Numbered from the stretch's first letter, positions 30,647 to 40,441 are shown. The stretch: DNA of 64,000 bases from Lampropedia hyalina DSM 16112 (GCF_900129055.1 NZ_FQUZ01000013.1:1-64000), one strand, 5' to 3'. Notes: generated by a model from the sequence alone, not told the origin. Program-made: numbers and translations.

Positions 30647-32689
30647 ATGCAGTTGCATGAAACCATTCAGGAGGTATTTGGCTCGGCTGGCGCGCTGGCG
30701 CGGCAGGATGGCAGCTTCAGACCCCGCGCGGGCCAGACCCAGATGGCCGTGGCAGTGGCGCAGACCCTGGAGCACGGCGGTGCGCTGGTGGTGGAGGCGG
30801 GCACGGGCGTGGGCAAGACCTTTGCCTATCTGGTGCCGGCCTTGCTCAGTGGCGAGCGGGTGCTGGTGTCCACGGCCACCAAGGCATTGCAAGACCAGAT
30901 TTTTGCCCGCGATCTGCCCATTCTGCGCAAGGCCCTGGGCATATCGCTGCACGCGGCCTTGCTCAAGGGGCGTTCCAGTTACCTTTGCCCTTACCGACTG
31001 GAGCTGGCGCAGGCCGATGAAACGCTGGCACAGCACCCTGCCCAGTGGCGGCAACTGGAGCGCGTGCGCCAGTGGGCACAGGCGACGGATTCGGGCGACA
31101 TCACCGACATGCCCGGCTACCAGGAGCGGTCGCCGCTGTTGCCGCTGGTGACATCCACGCGCGAGAACTGTCTGGGGTCGCAGTGCCCGCAGTTCAGTGG
31201 CTGCTTTGTGAACAAGGCGCGACGGCAGGCCCTGGCGGCCGATCTGGTCGTCATCAACCACCACCTGTTCTTTGCCGACATGCAGGTGCGCGAATCGGGC
31301 ATGGCCGAATTGCTGCCCACGGTGCGGGCCGTGATCGTCGATGAGGCCCACCAGTTCAACGAAACCGGCGTGCAGTTCCTGGGCCAGCAGTTGGGGAGCC
31401 AGCAACTGGTCGATTTTGCCCGCGACCTGCTCAAGACCGGCACGCGCATGGCACGCGGCATGGCCAACTGGCAGGTGCTGGCGCATGACCTGGACACGGC
31501 CACCAGACAGTGGCGCAAGCTGGCAGAAGCCGTGCCCCCCGGTGCGCGGCTGAACTGGCAGGGGCAGGCCCCGGAGCGGCTTGATGCCAGCCGCTGGCAG
31601 ACCGCGCTGCAAGAGCTGCAAGCCCCCTTGCTGGCCGTCGAGCAAGCCCTGCGTACCGTGCAAAGTGGCGAGCCGGAACTGCAACGCATGCTGGAGCGGT
31701 GCCTGGGCCTGCACCAGCGGCTGGTGCTGTTCATGCAGCCGCCGGTGGCTGGCATGGTACGCTGGCTGGAGGCCGGATTGCAGATCAAGGTGCTGGAGAG
31801 TCCGCTGGACATTGCCGAGGCCATGCAGCCCCATTGGGGGCCACGTTTACCCACGGAGCAGGCCGCCTTGTCCGACCACCACGAACAGGCACTGTCACCC
31901 GAGCCGGAGCGGGCCTGGATTTTCACCTCTGCCACATTGGGTGCGGATGCCAGCCTGCGCCTGTTCACCCAGGCTTGCGGGCTGGAGCAGGCACAGGTTC
32001 TGCAAGTGGCCAGCCCGTTCGATTATGCGCAGCAGGCCGCCCTGTACATTCCGCCCCATTTGCCCAAGCCTGCCGACCCCGGCCATACCGAAGCCCTGGC
32101 GCGTTTCAGTCAGCAAGCCATTGCGCGTCTGGGTGGACGCACCCTGGTGCTCACCACTACCTTGAAGGCCCTGCGCCAGATGGCCCAAAGCCTGCGCACC
32201 GCGTTGGCGCACCGCGACGACATCACCATTCTGGTGCAGGGGGAAGGCTCCAAGCAGCAACTGATGGAACGCTTCCGGCAGGGCAGCAGCATGGGCGATG
32301 CAGGCTGTGTGCTGGTCGCATCGGCCAGCTTCTGGGAAGGCTTTGATGCGCCGGGGGATGCGCTGCAACTGGTCGTCATCGACAAACTGCCGTTCCCGCC
32401 GCCCCACGACCCCTTGATGCAGGCACGCAGCCGCCGCATCGAGGCCCAGGGCGGACAGGCATTCCAGGAGTTGTTCGTTCCCGAAGCGGCGGTGGCACTC
32501 AAGCAGGGAGCCGGGCGGCTGATCCGGCGCGAAACCGACCGGGGCATCCTCGTGATTGGCGACACCCGCCTGCTGCACATGTCCTACGGCCGCCGCCTGC
32601 TCGCCAGCCTGCCGCCGATGCGCCGGCTGGCATCCGAGGCGCAGTTCCAGCAGGCACTGGAGCAGTTGAACCGTCCGCCTGCCGGATGA
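30647..32689 (+). CDS. ATP-dependent helicase, DinG/YoaA (XPD-like) family
   Basis: A 680-aa superfamily-2 5'-3' DNA helicase with an iron-sulfur domain. Walker A EAGTGVGKTF (50-59), DEAH at 232-235, and four cysteines at about 114, 175, 180 and 186 (SYLCPY, ENCLGSQC, GCF) spaced as the 4Fe-4S ligands of XPD/YoaA. Later motifs include IFTSATLG, VASASFWEGFDAPGD and KQGAGRLIRRETDRGILVIGD. ATG 30647 starts the conserved domain; the longer frame reaches into the divergent phosphatase gene. Likely role: replication-fork repair. Confidence 0.94.
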   Translation: MQLHETIQEVFGSAGALARQDGSFRPRAGQTQMAVAVAQTLEHGGALVVEAGTGVGKTFAYLVPALLSGERVLVSTATKALQDQIFARDLPILRKALGISLHAALLKGRSSYLCPYRLELAQADETLAQHPAQWRQLERVRQWAQATDSGDITDMPGYQERSPLLPLVTSTRENCLGSQCPQFSGCFVNKARRQALAADLVVINHHLFFADMQVRESGMAELLPTVRAVIVDEAHQFNETGVQFLGQQLGSQQLVDFARDLLKTGTRMARGMANWQVLAHDLDTATRQWRKLAEAVPPGARLNWQGQAPERLDASRWQTALQELQAPLLAVEQALRTVQSGEPELQRMLERCLGLHQRLVLFMQPPVAGMVRWLEAGLQIKVLESPLDIAEAMQPHWGPRLPTEQAALSDHHEQALSPEPERAWIFTSATLGADASLRLFTQACGLEQAQVLQVASPFDYAQQAALYIPPHLPKPADPGHTEALARFSQQAIARLGGRTLVLTTTLKALRQMAQSLRTALAHRDDITILVQGEGSKQQLMERFRQGSSMGDAGCVLVASASFWEGFDAPGDALQLVVIDKLPFPPPHDPLMQARSRRIEAQGGQAFQELFVPEAAVALKQGAGRLIRRETDRGILVIGDTRLLHMSYGRRLLASLPPMRRLASEAQFQQALEQLNRPPAG

Positions 32690-32717
32690 ATGTGTGTACC
32701 GCCTGCGCTACAGCACG

Positions 32718-33362
32718 TTACAGATTTTCCCGCAACAGGGCATTGCTTTCGGCATTGCTGCCTGCCAGGTTCAGCAGCAGCGGCAGCAGTTCACCGGCAT
32801 CGGGGGCACTGTGCAGCAGGGTCATCTGCCATTCATCCATGAAACCGGCTTGCACGCACTGTTGCAGAAATGCCAGCAGGCTGTCGTAATACCCGTTGGC
32901 ATTGAGCAGCCCGATGGGCTTGTTGTGGTAGCCAATCTGTTTCCAGGTCCAGATTTCGAACAGTTCCTCGAAGGTGCCGATGCCACCGGGCAGTGCCAGA
33001 AACGCATCGCTGTGCTCGGCCATCAGGGCCTTGCGCTGGTGCATGGTTTCGACCACGATCAGCTCGTCGCAGTCCTGATTGGCCATTTCCTTGTCCACCA
33101 GGGCCGTGGGGATGATGCCCAGTACCCTGCCGCCTGCCTCACGGGTGGCTCGGGCCACCGTGCCCATCAGCCCGTTCTTGCCACCGCCATAGACCAGTTG
33201 CCCATGGTGCGAACCAATCCATTGCCCCACCTGTTGGGCCAGCGCAGTGAAATGGGCACTGCGGCCATCGCGCGAGCCGCAATACACGCAAACCGAGAAT
33301 GCGGCCTGCGGTGGGTTGGGGATGATTGCAGAGGGCGTGGATGTGGAGGTAGGGTGGTTCAT
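32718..33362 (-). CDS. LOG-family (TIGR00730) protein, putative cytokinin riboside phosphoribohydrolase-like
   Basis: A 214-aa Rossmann-fold protein. It has CVYCGSRDGRSAHF at the start of the domain, LVYGGGKNGLMGTVA, MHQRKALMAEHSDAFLALPGG and the defining PGGIGTFEELFE motif. Homologues cleave AMP or cytokinin ribotides to base and ribose phosphate; many are misannotated as lysine decarboxylases. No lysine decarboxylase domain is present. It is convergent with the helicase (28 bases) and precedes by 11 bases the stop of dgkA, so both may be cotranscribed. Confidence 0.9.
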   Translation of the reverse strand: MNHPTSTSTPSAIIPNPPQAAFSVCVYCGSRDGRSAHFTALAQQVGQWIGSHHGQLVYGGGKNGLMGTVARATREAGGRVLGIIPTALVDKEMANQDCDELIVVETMHQRKALMAEHSDAFLALPGGIGTFEELFEIWTWKQIGYHNKPIGLLNANGYYDSLLAFLQQCVQAGFMDEWQMTLLHSAPDAGELLPLLLNLAGSNAESNALLRENL

Positions 33363-33373
33363 GCGTCAATCAA

Positions 33374-33751
33374 TCAGGCCAGTCGTTCCCAGAGGGCCCA
33401 GGCCCAGACGCTGCTGCACAGCAGCAGGCACAGCAGCACGGCGGCACTGCCCAGGTCCTTGGCGGCCTTGGAGTAGGTGTTCCATTCGGGGCCGATGCGA
33501 TCGACCACGGCCTCGATGGCGGTGTTGAGGATTTCCGTCACCAGCACCAGTACGACCAGTGTGCAGAGCATGGCGGTTTCCAGCCAGCTTTGCCCCACCC
33601 AGAAGGAGGCTGGAAGCAGCACCACGGCCAGCACGGTTTCCTGCCGGAAGGCGGGTTCGCGCCAGACCGAGATGAAACCGGCCAGAGAGTTGTGAAAGGC
33701 ACTGACGACACGGCGCAGGCCTTTTTGCGGGGCAGGAACTTGCGGACTCAT
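33374..33751 (-). CDS. dgkA: diacylglycerol kinase
   Basis: 125 aa, a small trimeric membrane kinase that recycles diacylglycerol to phosphatidate. It has three hydrophobic segments and the family signature EILNTAIEAVVDRIG, with SKAAKDLGSAAV following it. ATG 33751 gives the usual length (E. coli 122 aa); the 28-residue upstream in-frame extension is not conserved. It is expressed with the LOG-family gene. Convergent or overlapping neighbours are absent. Confidence 0.95.
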   Translation of the reverse strand: MSPQVPAPQKGLRRVVSAFHNSLAGFISVWREPAFRQETVLAVVLLPASFWVGQSWLETAMLCTLVVLVLVTEILNTAIEAVVDRIGPEWNTYSKAAKDLGSAAVLLCLLLCSSVWAWALWERLA

Positions 33752-33874
33752 GACATGCTGGACAGAAAACCGGATTCGACCGGCGAATGAATCGACCGGC
33801 CATGATAGCAGGCCGATATGACACCCATGCTGCAACGCATCACGCCCTGGGTTTCTCAGAACGTGTTCATGATC

Positions 33875-35371
33875 TCAACCGCGTTCGAACACGGCCATGC
33901 TTTCCACATGGGCGGTGTGCGGGAACATGTTTACGATGCCTGCTGCCGTGCAGCGGTAACCGGCCTGGTGTACCAGCAGACCGGCATCGCGGGCCAGGGT
34001 GGCCGGGTTGCAACTGACATAGACGATGCGTTGCGGTGGCTGCCAGGCCGGGTTGAGCAGGGATGCAGCAGTTTCGGGGTTGGGATGCAGGCGGGCCTGT
34101 TCGATTTCGGCCAATGCCTTGGAGAGGGCGAACGCACCTTCGCGCGGGGGATCCACCAGCCATTTCTCGGCCACGCCGTCGGCCATGAGCATGTCGGGGG
34201 TCATGTCGAACAGGTTGCGGGCGACGAATTGCACGGGGGCCAGCGCAGCATTGGCGGGCCGCTGGCTCTGGTTGGCCGCATAGTTGGCATGGGCGCGTTC
34301 CACCAGCGCGTCACTGCCTTCGATGCCCAGCACTTCGCGTGCCTGGGTGGTCAGGGGCAGGGTGAAGTTGCCCAGTCCGCAGAACCAGTCGATGACGCGT
34401 TCGTGGGGCTGCACTTGCAGCAGTTGCAGGGCGCGGGAGACCAGGGCGCGGTTGATGTGCGGATTCACCTGGGTGAAGTCGGTGGGCTTGAAGGGCATGC
34501 GCAGGCCAAACGCGGGCAGGCTGTAGGCCAGCTCGGGGCTGGTATCGGATGGGTCTGGCAGCCGGTGCACGGTGTTGGGGCCTTTGGGTTGCAGCCACCA
34601 TTGCAGACCGTGGGCGGCATGCTGGTGGGCGAAGTCGCGCAGGCGTTGGCCATCGACATCGGAGAGCGGCTCCAGATGGCGCAGCACCAGTGCGGTGACA
34701 CCGTCGCCACAGGCCAGCTCGATTTGCGGGCAGGTGTCGCGGGCATCGAGCGAGGCAATGAGTTCGCGCAGTGGCAGCAGCAATGCACTGACGTGCGGCG
34801 GCAGGATGGCACAGCTTTGCATGTCGGCAATGTAGCGGCTTTTGCGCTCGTGAAAGCCCACCAGCACTACGCCTTTCTTGGCGACATGGCGCACGGCCAG
34901 GCGGGCGCGCCAGCGGTAGCCCCAGTCCGGCCCCTGCATGGGGCGCAGAATGCGCTCGGCCTTGACCTTGCCCAGATGCCAGAGGTTGTCTTCCAGCACA
35001 CGCTGCTTGATGGCCACCTGTGCGCTGGGGTTGAGGTGCTGCATCTTGCAGCCGCCACACGCGCCGGTGTGCAGGCCAAAGTGCGGGCAGCTAGGGGTGG
35101 TGCGCTGGGAGGAGGGGTGCAGGATGGCCTCGACCGTGCCTTGTTCCCAGTTGTTTTTCCTGCGTCCGATGCGGGCGGTGACGACTTCGCCCACCAGCGC
35201 GCCTTCCACGAAGACGACCTTGCCATCGGGTTTGTGGGCCACGCCCTGGGCTTCCATGTCCAGTGCGGTGATGGTCAGGCTGTTTTCCGGCCAGGGACTG
35301 GCGGACTGTGGAGAGACTTCGGATGCTGCGGCAATCGCATCGTTGTTTTTTTGCGGGGTATCGTGGCTCAT
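33875..35371 (-). CDS. rlmD: 23S rRNA (uracil-1939-C5)-methyltransferase RlmD
   Basis: 498 aa, class I SAM enzyme. It carries an N-terminal TRAM domain (about 30-85). The 4Fe-4S cluster cysteines are C95, C105 and C108 ([14 protein letters not shown]) and C187 (MQSCAIL). Next come the SAM-binding [12 protein letters not shown] and DPPREGA segments, then the catalytic Cys in [11 protein letters not shown] near residue 456. This cysteine layout separates RlmD from RlmC/TrmA. It is 30-40 aa longer than the E. coli enzyme, mostly in a non-conserved N-terminus and inserts. Upstream lies a 344-bp region with a large palindrome. Confidence 0.95.
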   Translation of the reverse strand: MSHDTPQKNNDAIAAASEVSPQSASPWPENSLTITALDMEAQGVAHKPDGKVVFVEGALVGEVVTARIGRRKNNWEQGTVEAILHPSSQRTTPSCPHFGLHTGACGGCKMQHLNPSAQVAIKQRVLEDNLWHLGKVKAERILRPMQGPDWGYRWRARLAVRHVAKKGVVLVGFHERKSRYIADMQSCAILPPHVSALLLPLRELIASLDARDTCPQIELACGDGVTALVLRHLEPLSDVDGQRLRDFAHQHAAHGLQWWLQPKGPNTVHRLPDPSDTSPELAYSLPAFGLRMPFKPTDFTQVNPHINRALVSRALQLLQVQPHERVIDWFCGLGNFTLPLTTQAREVLGIEGSDALVERAHANYAANQSQRPANAALAPVQFVARNLFDMTPDMLMADGVAEKWLVDPPREGAFALSKALAEIEQARLHPNPETAASLLNPAWQPPQRIVYVSCNPATLARDAGLLVHQAGYRCTAAGIVNMFPHTAHVESMAVFERG

Positions 35372-35534
35372 TGTGGTGGGGGTGCGATTTTCAGGGTGTC
35401 AGAATATCGCACAATTTTTTGCACTCGGGTATGGCCGCAATGGGGTCTTTTGGTATGGAGTGCCACCTTGTATCGGTGCGGCTGGGTACGGGCGCAGGTT
35501 TGGCTTCTATAATTCCCTGCATCCTACAATCCAA

Positions 35535-35697
35535 GGGAAGGTCTGCAAAACTCGTTGCGCCGCCCGCATCCCGCCACTGGGCGCATCGCGGCGTTGGCCT
35601 TTGTGGTCAATAGCCCCGCTATTGACCACAAAATCCGCCTTGCGCTGCATCCCATTGGCGGGCGCGGGCTTGCCGCAAGAGTTTTACAGACCTTCCC
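35535..35697. repeat. 163-bp imperfect palindrome (MITE/REP-like) between rlmD and the zinc-finger gene
   Basis: The outer arms gggaaggtctgcaaaactc (35535-) and gagttttacagaccttccc (-35697) are inverted with one mismatch and one indel. The centre is a perfect 15-bp palindrome, tttgtggtcaatagc (35600-35614) and gctattgaccacaaa (35618-35632). The arms between are also partly complementary. It occupies most of the 35372-35715 gap, with no ORF inside. In RNA it would fold into one long hairpin. It ends 18 bases before the ATG at 35716. Confidence 0.8.
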
Positions 35698-35715
35698 AAG
35701 AATCTCCCACCGAAT

Positions 35716-35943
35716 ATGACCACTTCTATTCCTTCCAGTCCCGATTCAGCCGTCGAACTGCTGGCGCGCGAACTCAATGAAAACGGTGGGGTGTTCTGTC
35801 CCAGTCCGAAGGCGGGGATGGAGTTGTGGAATACCCACCCGCGTGTTTTTCTGGATGTGGCCCATACGGGGAGCGTGCGCTGTCCTTATTGTGGTACCCA
35901 GTATCGCCTCAAGGCAGGCGAGCAGGTGCGTTCAGGCCATTGA
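35716..35943 (+). CDS. zinc-finger (zf-CHCC) domain protein
   Basis: A 75-aa protein with one zinc-binding domain: FCPSPKAGMELWNTHPRVFLD then RCPYCGTQYRL. Cys28, His41 and the CPYC pair (56, 59) form the C-H-C-C metal site of the zf-CHCC family, related to the mitochondrial complex I subunit NDUFS6. Function in bacteria is unsettled. The leader lies directly after a long palindromic repeat, which could affect its translation. Downstream of it the surface-glycan cluster begins at 36111. Confidence 0.88.
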   Translation: MTTSIPSSPDSAVELLARELNENGGVFCPSPKAGMELWNTHPRVFLDVAHTGSVRCPYCGTQYRLKAGEQVRSGH

Positions 35944-36110
35944 TCCGAAACCGGGGTGCGGCACGGCAGTGACTGTTTGTTGTGGTACTCCATTGCAATA
36001 ACAAGGGGCGAATGACGGCGCAGGAGTGTGCATCGTTTCGCAGGGTGAAGCGATAGGCATGTGGGCCTGGCCACAGCGTTCTTTTTTCTGAAAAAACAAA
36101 ACTGCTCAGC

Positions 36111-36914
36111 ATGAGTACCAAGCTCCGCGAGGAGACTCGCCCGCGCCTGTCGATTGCCATACTGGCCTTCAATGAAGAAAAATTGATTGCACAGTGCATC
36201 TGCAGCGCGTCTTTTGCCGATGAAGTGGTGGTGGTGGATGCGGGCAGCACGGATCGCACGGTGGAGATTGCCCGCAGCCTGGGTGCCAGCGTGTATGGGT
36301 ATCCCGACTGGCGCGGGTTTGCCGTGCAGCGCAATCGCCTGCTGGATCATGTGCAGGGGGATTTCATCTTCTTTCTGGATGCCGACGAGGTGATGTCCGA
36401 GGCATTCCGCGATGAATTGCTGGAGACGGTGAACCGGGCCGAATCGGATACAGTCTGGCGCATTCGCTGGCGACTGGTGGCATTTGGCCGCTTCCTGCCG
36501 CGCACCATGTCGCAAACCACGGTGGAGCGTTTGTTTCCCCGCCATCTGCTGGATCATTTCGAGGGGGTGGTGCACGAGGAGGCCATCCTCACCCGCAAGA
36601 ATGTGCAGCGCAAGACCATGCAGACCTTGTTGCTGCACCATACCAACACGAGTGTGCATGCCAGTCTGGCCAAGATGGTGCAGTACGCCATGCTGGGGGC
36701 CACCAAGCGCAAGCAGCAGCACAAGAAGGGCGGAATCTGGCGTGGTCTGGCATCGGGCACAGCGGCCTTCATTCGTTTTTATTTTCTGCGGCTGGGATTC
36801 CTGGGAGGCGGCAGTGGCTTTCTGTATTGCCTGTGCAAGGCACTGGAGAGCTTCTTTCGCTATGCCGCGTTGCGCTATGACTACGATTCCCTGAACGACA
36901 AGATACAACGCTGA
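36111..36914 (+). CDS. family 2 glycosyltransferase, WaaE/KdtX-like
   Basis: A 267-aa cytoplasmic GT-A glycosyltransferase. It opens RLSIAILAFNEEKLIAQCI, has VVVVDAGSTDRTVEIA (nucleotide-binding) and the DxD-type FFLDADEVMSE, which would bind metal and nucleotide sugar. Its length and the QRNRLLDHVQGDFIFFLDADE block resemble the LPS-core beta-1,4-glucosyltransferase WaaE. A hydrophobic C-terminal stretch (FIRFYFLRLGFLGGGSGFLY) may anchor it to the membrane. It starts the coupled glycan cluster, six bases before the ligase-fusion gene. Confidence 0.87.
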   Translation: MSTKLREETRPRLSIAILAFNEEKLIAQCICSASFADEVVVVDAGSTDRTVEIARSLGASVYGYPDWRGFAVQRNRLLDHVQGDFIFFLDADEVMSEAFRDELLETVNRAESDTVWRIRWRLVAFGRFLPRTMSQTTVERLFPRHLLDHFEGVVHEEAILTRKNVQRKTMQTLLLHHTNTSVHASLAKMVQYAMLGATKRKQQHKKGGIWRGLASGTAAFIRFYFLRLGFLGGGSGFLYCLCKALESFFRYAALRYDYDSLNDKIQR

Positions 36915-36920
36915 CGATCC

Positions 36921-39395
36921 ATGTTCGCAAAATCAGGATGGCCCATGCCCACCGCCCAGCCTGCCAGCCCGGCTGGCGCACCACTGGTGCAGTCAATCAG
37001 CACATTGGCCGCGTTTGCGATTCCGGCCTTGGCGTTGTGGCTGCCTTCGGGTTACTCGTGGGGGGCCGTGTTGCTGGCCCTGGCGGCCTTGGCGATGCTG
37101 TGGCGATGGGTGCGCGTGCCGGTCGATGCGGGCACCTGGTGGCTGGTGGGCAGCATGCTGGTCATGGCCGTGCTGTGGGCCTTGCAGTCGGACCCTGCAA
37201 TGGGCACGTCCCGCTGGGAAAAGCCCGCCAAGTGCGTGCTGGCTGCGTTGTGTGTTTTCTATGTGGCGGCCTACCCGCCTCGACCCTGGGCACTGGTGGC
37301 CGGATGGGTGGCGGGATGCCTGGGAGCCGCCGGCATGGCATGCTGGCAGGTGTATGGGCAGGGTTCCGACCGGGCATTCGGCTATACGAATGCCATCCAA
37401 TTTGGCAATATCGCACTGTGGATGGCCGTGGCCGTGGCGGTTTGCATGGTGTGTCTGTATCGCATGGCGCATCGGCGTGGCTGGCTGCTTGGGGGGGCGG
37501 TGGCCGTGCTGGCGGGTTTGTGGGCTTCGGTGCTGTCGCTTTCGCGGGGGGGCTGGCTGGCCTTGCTGTTGGCGGCATTGGTGGCTGCGGTGCTGGCGCG
37601 CAAGACTGGGCGCGGGTTGCTGTTGCGCGTGGTTGCGGGCCTGGCGGTCGCGGCGGTATTGGTGGCCGGGGTGAATTTTTCCACTTTGCAGGAGCGGATG
37701 GGGCGGCTGGATCGGGAGCTGGCCCAATACAGCGACCGGGGGCAGGCCGAGACCTCGGTGGGTCATCGTCTGGAGCACTGGCGCATGGCCTGGCAGATGG
37801 GCAGCGAGAAGCCCCTCTGGGGCTGGGGCGAGCAGGGCTACCAGAGCCGCAAGCAGGAACTGGTGGCCGCTGGTGCCTACGACCCCGAAGTGCTGGAATA
37901 TGGCCACGCCCACAATGAAGTGCTGGATACCTATGCCAAGAGCGGCTTGGCAGGAGTGGCCGCGCTATGCTTGTTCTATGGCGTGCCGCTGTACCTGTTC
38001 TGGCCGTCGCCCCGGCGCAGGCAACCGGGGGCTGTACCGGCACCTCTCGTACCACCGGAAACGGCGGCCATGATGCTGGCCCTGCGCCTGGCGGGGTTGG
38101 CACTGGTTTTGCTTTACATCGGTTTTGGCCTGACCCAGGTCTTTTTTGCCCACAACAGTGGGTTGTTGTTTTATGTATTCATGGTGATGTTGCTGTGGGG
38201 TGCGCTGCGGGGTCTGGAGAGGTCGCTGGATAAAGGGGCGTGGCCGTTGGCGGCCCATGATGATTTCCCGAACGCAGCCCACCGACCCAGGGTGCTGCAT
38301 TTTGTGACCGGGGGATTTTCCGGGGCCACCCAGGTGGCACTGGACCTCGTCAAGGCCCATCGGCACAGCGGTGCCTATGAACCCCTGCTGGTGTTGCGCA
38401 AGAAGCGGCAGACCCGGCCCGACCGGGTGGCGGCCTTGCGCGGGCAGGGCATTCCGGTGGAACTGGTGGCGGGCTGGAGCCATGCCGCCACCATTGAACA
38501 ACTGGCGCAACTGTGTCGCCGGTTCCAGCCCGATATTGTGGTGGCGCATGGCTTCAGCGAGCACCTGTGGGGCAGGTACGCCGCGCTGAAGGCACAGGTT
38601 CCACACATGGTGCATGTGGAGCACAATTCGCGCGAACGCTACACCCCCGGTCGTCTGAAGCAGGCACTGTGGCTGGCCGAGCGCACCGATGCCATCGTCG
38701 GTTGTTCGCAGGGCGTGAAGCAGGTGTTGCTGGAATTGGGTTTTCCGGCACACAAGGTCACGGCCATTCCCAACGGCATCCGGCTGGAGCCGTTCGCTCA
38801 GGCCGACCAGCACCCGTTGTTGCAGCGTGAGGCGGGCATTGTGATGGCTGCGCGCTTTGCCCGCCAGAAAGACCATGCCACTTTGCTCCATGCGATCGCC
38901 CTGCTGCGCCAGCGTGGCCTGCGCCCGCCGGTGTTTCTGGCCGGTAGCGGCAAGTGGCGTTACCAGTTTGCCGTCCGGCGGCTGATTCGCCGTCTGAATC
39001 TGGGCGATCAGGTGCAGGTGCTGGGTTTTTACAGCGAGGTTCCGGCGTTGCTGATGCGCCAGCAAATCTGTGTGCTGGCCAGCCATTACGAAGGCATGCC
39101 GCTGTCGCTGATCGAAGGCATGGCAGCAGGCAGTGCAGTGGTGGGCAGCCGGGTGCCGGGAATTCAGGAAATTGTCGAACACCAGCACAATGGCCTGCTG
39201 GCCGAGCATGGCAGTGCCGAGTCCATGGCAGATGCGCTGGAATATCTGCTGCGCAACCCGCAGGAAGCCGCCCGCATGGCCGCGCAGGCCCGGCACGATG
39301 CCCTGAGCCATTACGGCCTGGAACGCATGGGCCAGCAGTATGAAGCTTTGTTTGCCGGGTTCCAGCGGCCTGCCGTGTCGGATCCATCCGTATGA
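36921..39395 (+). CDS. fusion of O-antigen ligase (WaaL/Wzy_C) domain and GT4 glycosyltransferase
   Basis: An 824-aa protein with two domains. Residues about 20-430 form a polytopic membrane region (around ten segments) with the Wzy_C-type features SLSRGGWLALLL, RLEHWRMAWQM, and a periplasmic loop with GHAHNEVLDTY (H329, H331) typical of O-antigen ligases. Residues about 457-815 form a GT-B transferase of family 4: RVLHFVTGGFSGATQVALDL, AIPNGI, and the donor-site EGMPLSLIEGMAAGSAVV (about 724 on). The two halves normally belong to separate proteins. The gene overlaps the next GT2 gene by four bases. The fusion is continuous in one frame with no in-frame stop. Confidence 0.87.
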   Translation: MFAKSGWPMPTAQPASPAGAPLVQSISTLAAFAIPALALWLPSGYSWGAVLLALAALAMLWRWVRVPVDAGTWWLVGSMLVMAVLWALQSDPAMGTSRWEKPAKCVLAALCVFYVAAYPPRPWALVAGWVAGCLGAAGMACWQVYGQGSDRAFGYTNAIQFGNIALWMAVAVAVCMVCLYRMAHRRGWLLGGAVAVLAGLWASVLSLSRGGWLALLLAALVAAVLARKTGRGLLLRVVAGLAVAAVLVAGVNFSTLQERMGRLDRELAQYSDRGQAETSVGHRLEHWRMAWQMGSEKPLWGWGEQGYQSRKQELVAAGAYDPEVLEYGHAHNEVLDTYAKSGLAGVAALCLFYGVPLYLFWPSPRRRQPGAVPAPLVPPETAAMMLALRLAGLALVLLYIGFGLTQVFFAHNSGLLFYVFMVMLLWGALRGLERSLDKGAWPLAAHDDFPNAAHRPRVLHFVTGGFSGATQVALDLVKAHRHSGAYEPLLVLRKKRQTRPDRVAALRGQGIPVELVAGWSHAATIEQLAQLCRRFQPDIVVAHGFSEHLWGRYAALKAQVPHMVHVEHNSRERYTPGRLKQALWLAERTDAIVGCSQGVKQVLLELGFPAHKVTAIPNGIRLEPFAQADQHPLLQREAGIVMAARFARQKDHATLLHAIALLRQRGLRPPVFLAGSGKWRYQFAVRRLIRRLNLGDQVQVLGFYSEVPALLMRQQICVLASHYEGMPLSLIEGMAAGSAVVGSRVPGIQEIVEHQHNGLLAEHGSAESMADALEYLLRNPQEAARMAAQARHDALSHYGLERMGQQYEALFAGFQRPAVSDPSV

Positions 39396-40441
39396 CCATC
39401 AGGCTGAGCATTCTGCTGCCGGTGTACAACGCCGAGCCGTTTCTGTTGGAATGCCTGGATGCCCTGCTGCCGCAGTGCAGCGAAGGCGTGGAAGTGCTGG
39501 TGCTGGACGATTGTTCCACGGATGGCTCCTGGGCCACCTTGCAGGCCGTGGCGGCGACGCATGCGGGCCGGGTGAAGTTGTTGCGGCATTCGCAGAATCA
39601 AGGTGTCAGCGCGGCACGCAACAGCCTGCTGGAGGCAGCAACAGGAGAATACATCTGGTTTCTGGATGCCGACGATCAGCTGGTTTCCACGGCAGTGGCC
39701 ACGGTGCTGGCAGGGCTGGCGGCCTTCTCCCCCGACTGGCTGCTGTTTGATTTTCAGGTGCTGCGCCAGAGCCAGAGCCTCAAGCACCACCTGCGTGGCG
39801 AACACCACCGCAAGACCTTCATCGGCCCTTCCAACACCTTGATTCACGATACGGCGACCTTGCTCGAAGGCCTGTTTCTGGCCGGGCAGTTTCATCCGTG
39901 GAGCAAGGTGTCGCGTCGTACCCTCTGGGATGAAGGGGCTTGTGGGCCATTGCGCTTCCCGGTGGGCTGGCTTTTTGCCGAGGACATGGCCACTTTCAGC
40001 CGTCTGGCCTTGCGGGCGCAGACCGCCGCATACCTGAACGTGCCTTTGGTGCGGTATCGCCAGCATGCTGGCAATGTCATGCTGTGCATGACATTGCCGA
40101 AGATACAGGGGCTTTCTGCCGCACTGGAGGGCTTCAGCCACGATCTGGCCGCCACACCCGCACTCCAGCATCGCCTGCGGCAGACAGCGTCGCTGGCATT
40201 CGCCATCAGCCACCTCAGTGCCAGAAACTACATGGCTGCCATGCGCTTTCTGGCCGCTCACCCGGAGCTGGAACATGCGGCAGACGCTGCGCGTGCTTTT
40301 GCCCGCCATTACCGGCACAGCAGCCCGCTGACACCCGAGGAGTTGCTGCAAGCGTACTGGCGGCGTGGCTGGTGGGCGCGTTATTTTCGGGCGCGCCGCT
40401 GGCTGCGCCATGTCCCGACCCTGCAAGAGAGTATCGGATGA
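39392..40441 (+). CDS. family 2 glycosyltransferase
   Basis: A 349-aa GT-A transferase: RLSILLPVYNAEPFLLECLDAL at the start, VLDDCSTDGSW, GVSAARNSLLEAATGEYIWFLDADD (DxD-type metal site), then a substrate domain with HPWSKVSRRTLWDEG and GWLFAEDMATF, the last a common acceptor-pocket ED. It starts within the ligase-fusion gene (ATGA overlap). The C-terminal 90 residues are helical and not characteristic. It probably adds a sugar to the LPS core or a surface glycan; donor and acceptor are unknown. Confidence 0.88.
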   Translation: MTIRLSILLPVYNAEPFLLECLDALLPQCSEGVEVLVLDDCSTDGSWATLQAVAATHAGRVKLLRHSQNQGVSAARNSLLEAATGEYIWFLDADDQLVSTAVATVLAGLAAFSPDWLLFDFQVLRQSQSLKHHLRGEHHRKTFIGPSNTLIHDTATLLEGLFLAGQFHPWSKVSRRTLWDEGACGPLRFPVGWLFAEDMATFSRLALRAQTAAYLNVPLVRYRQHAGNVMLCMTLPKIQGLSAALEGFSHDLAATPALQHRLRQTASLAFAISHLSARNYMAAMRFLAAHPELEHAADAARAFARHYRHSSPLTPEELLQAYWRRGWWARYFRARRWLRHVPTLQESIG

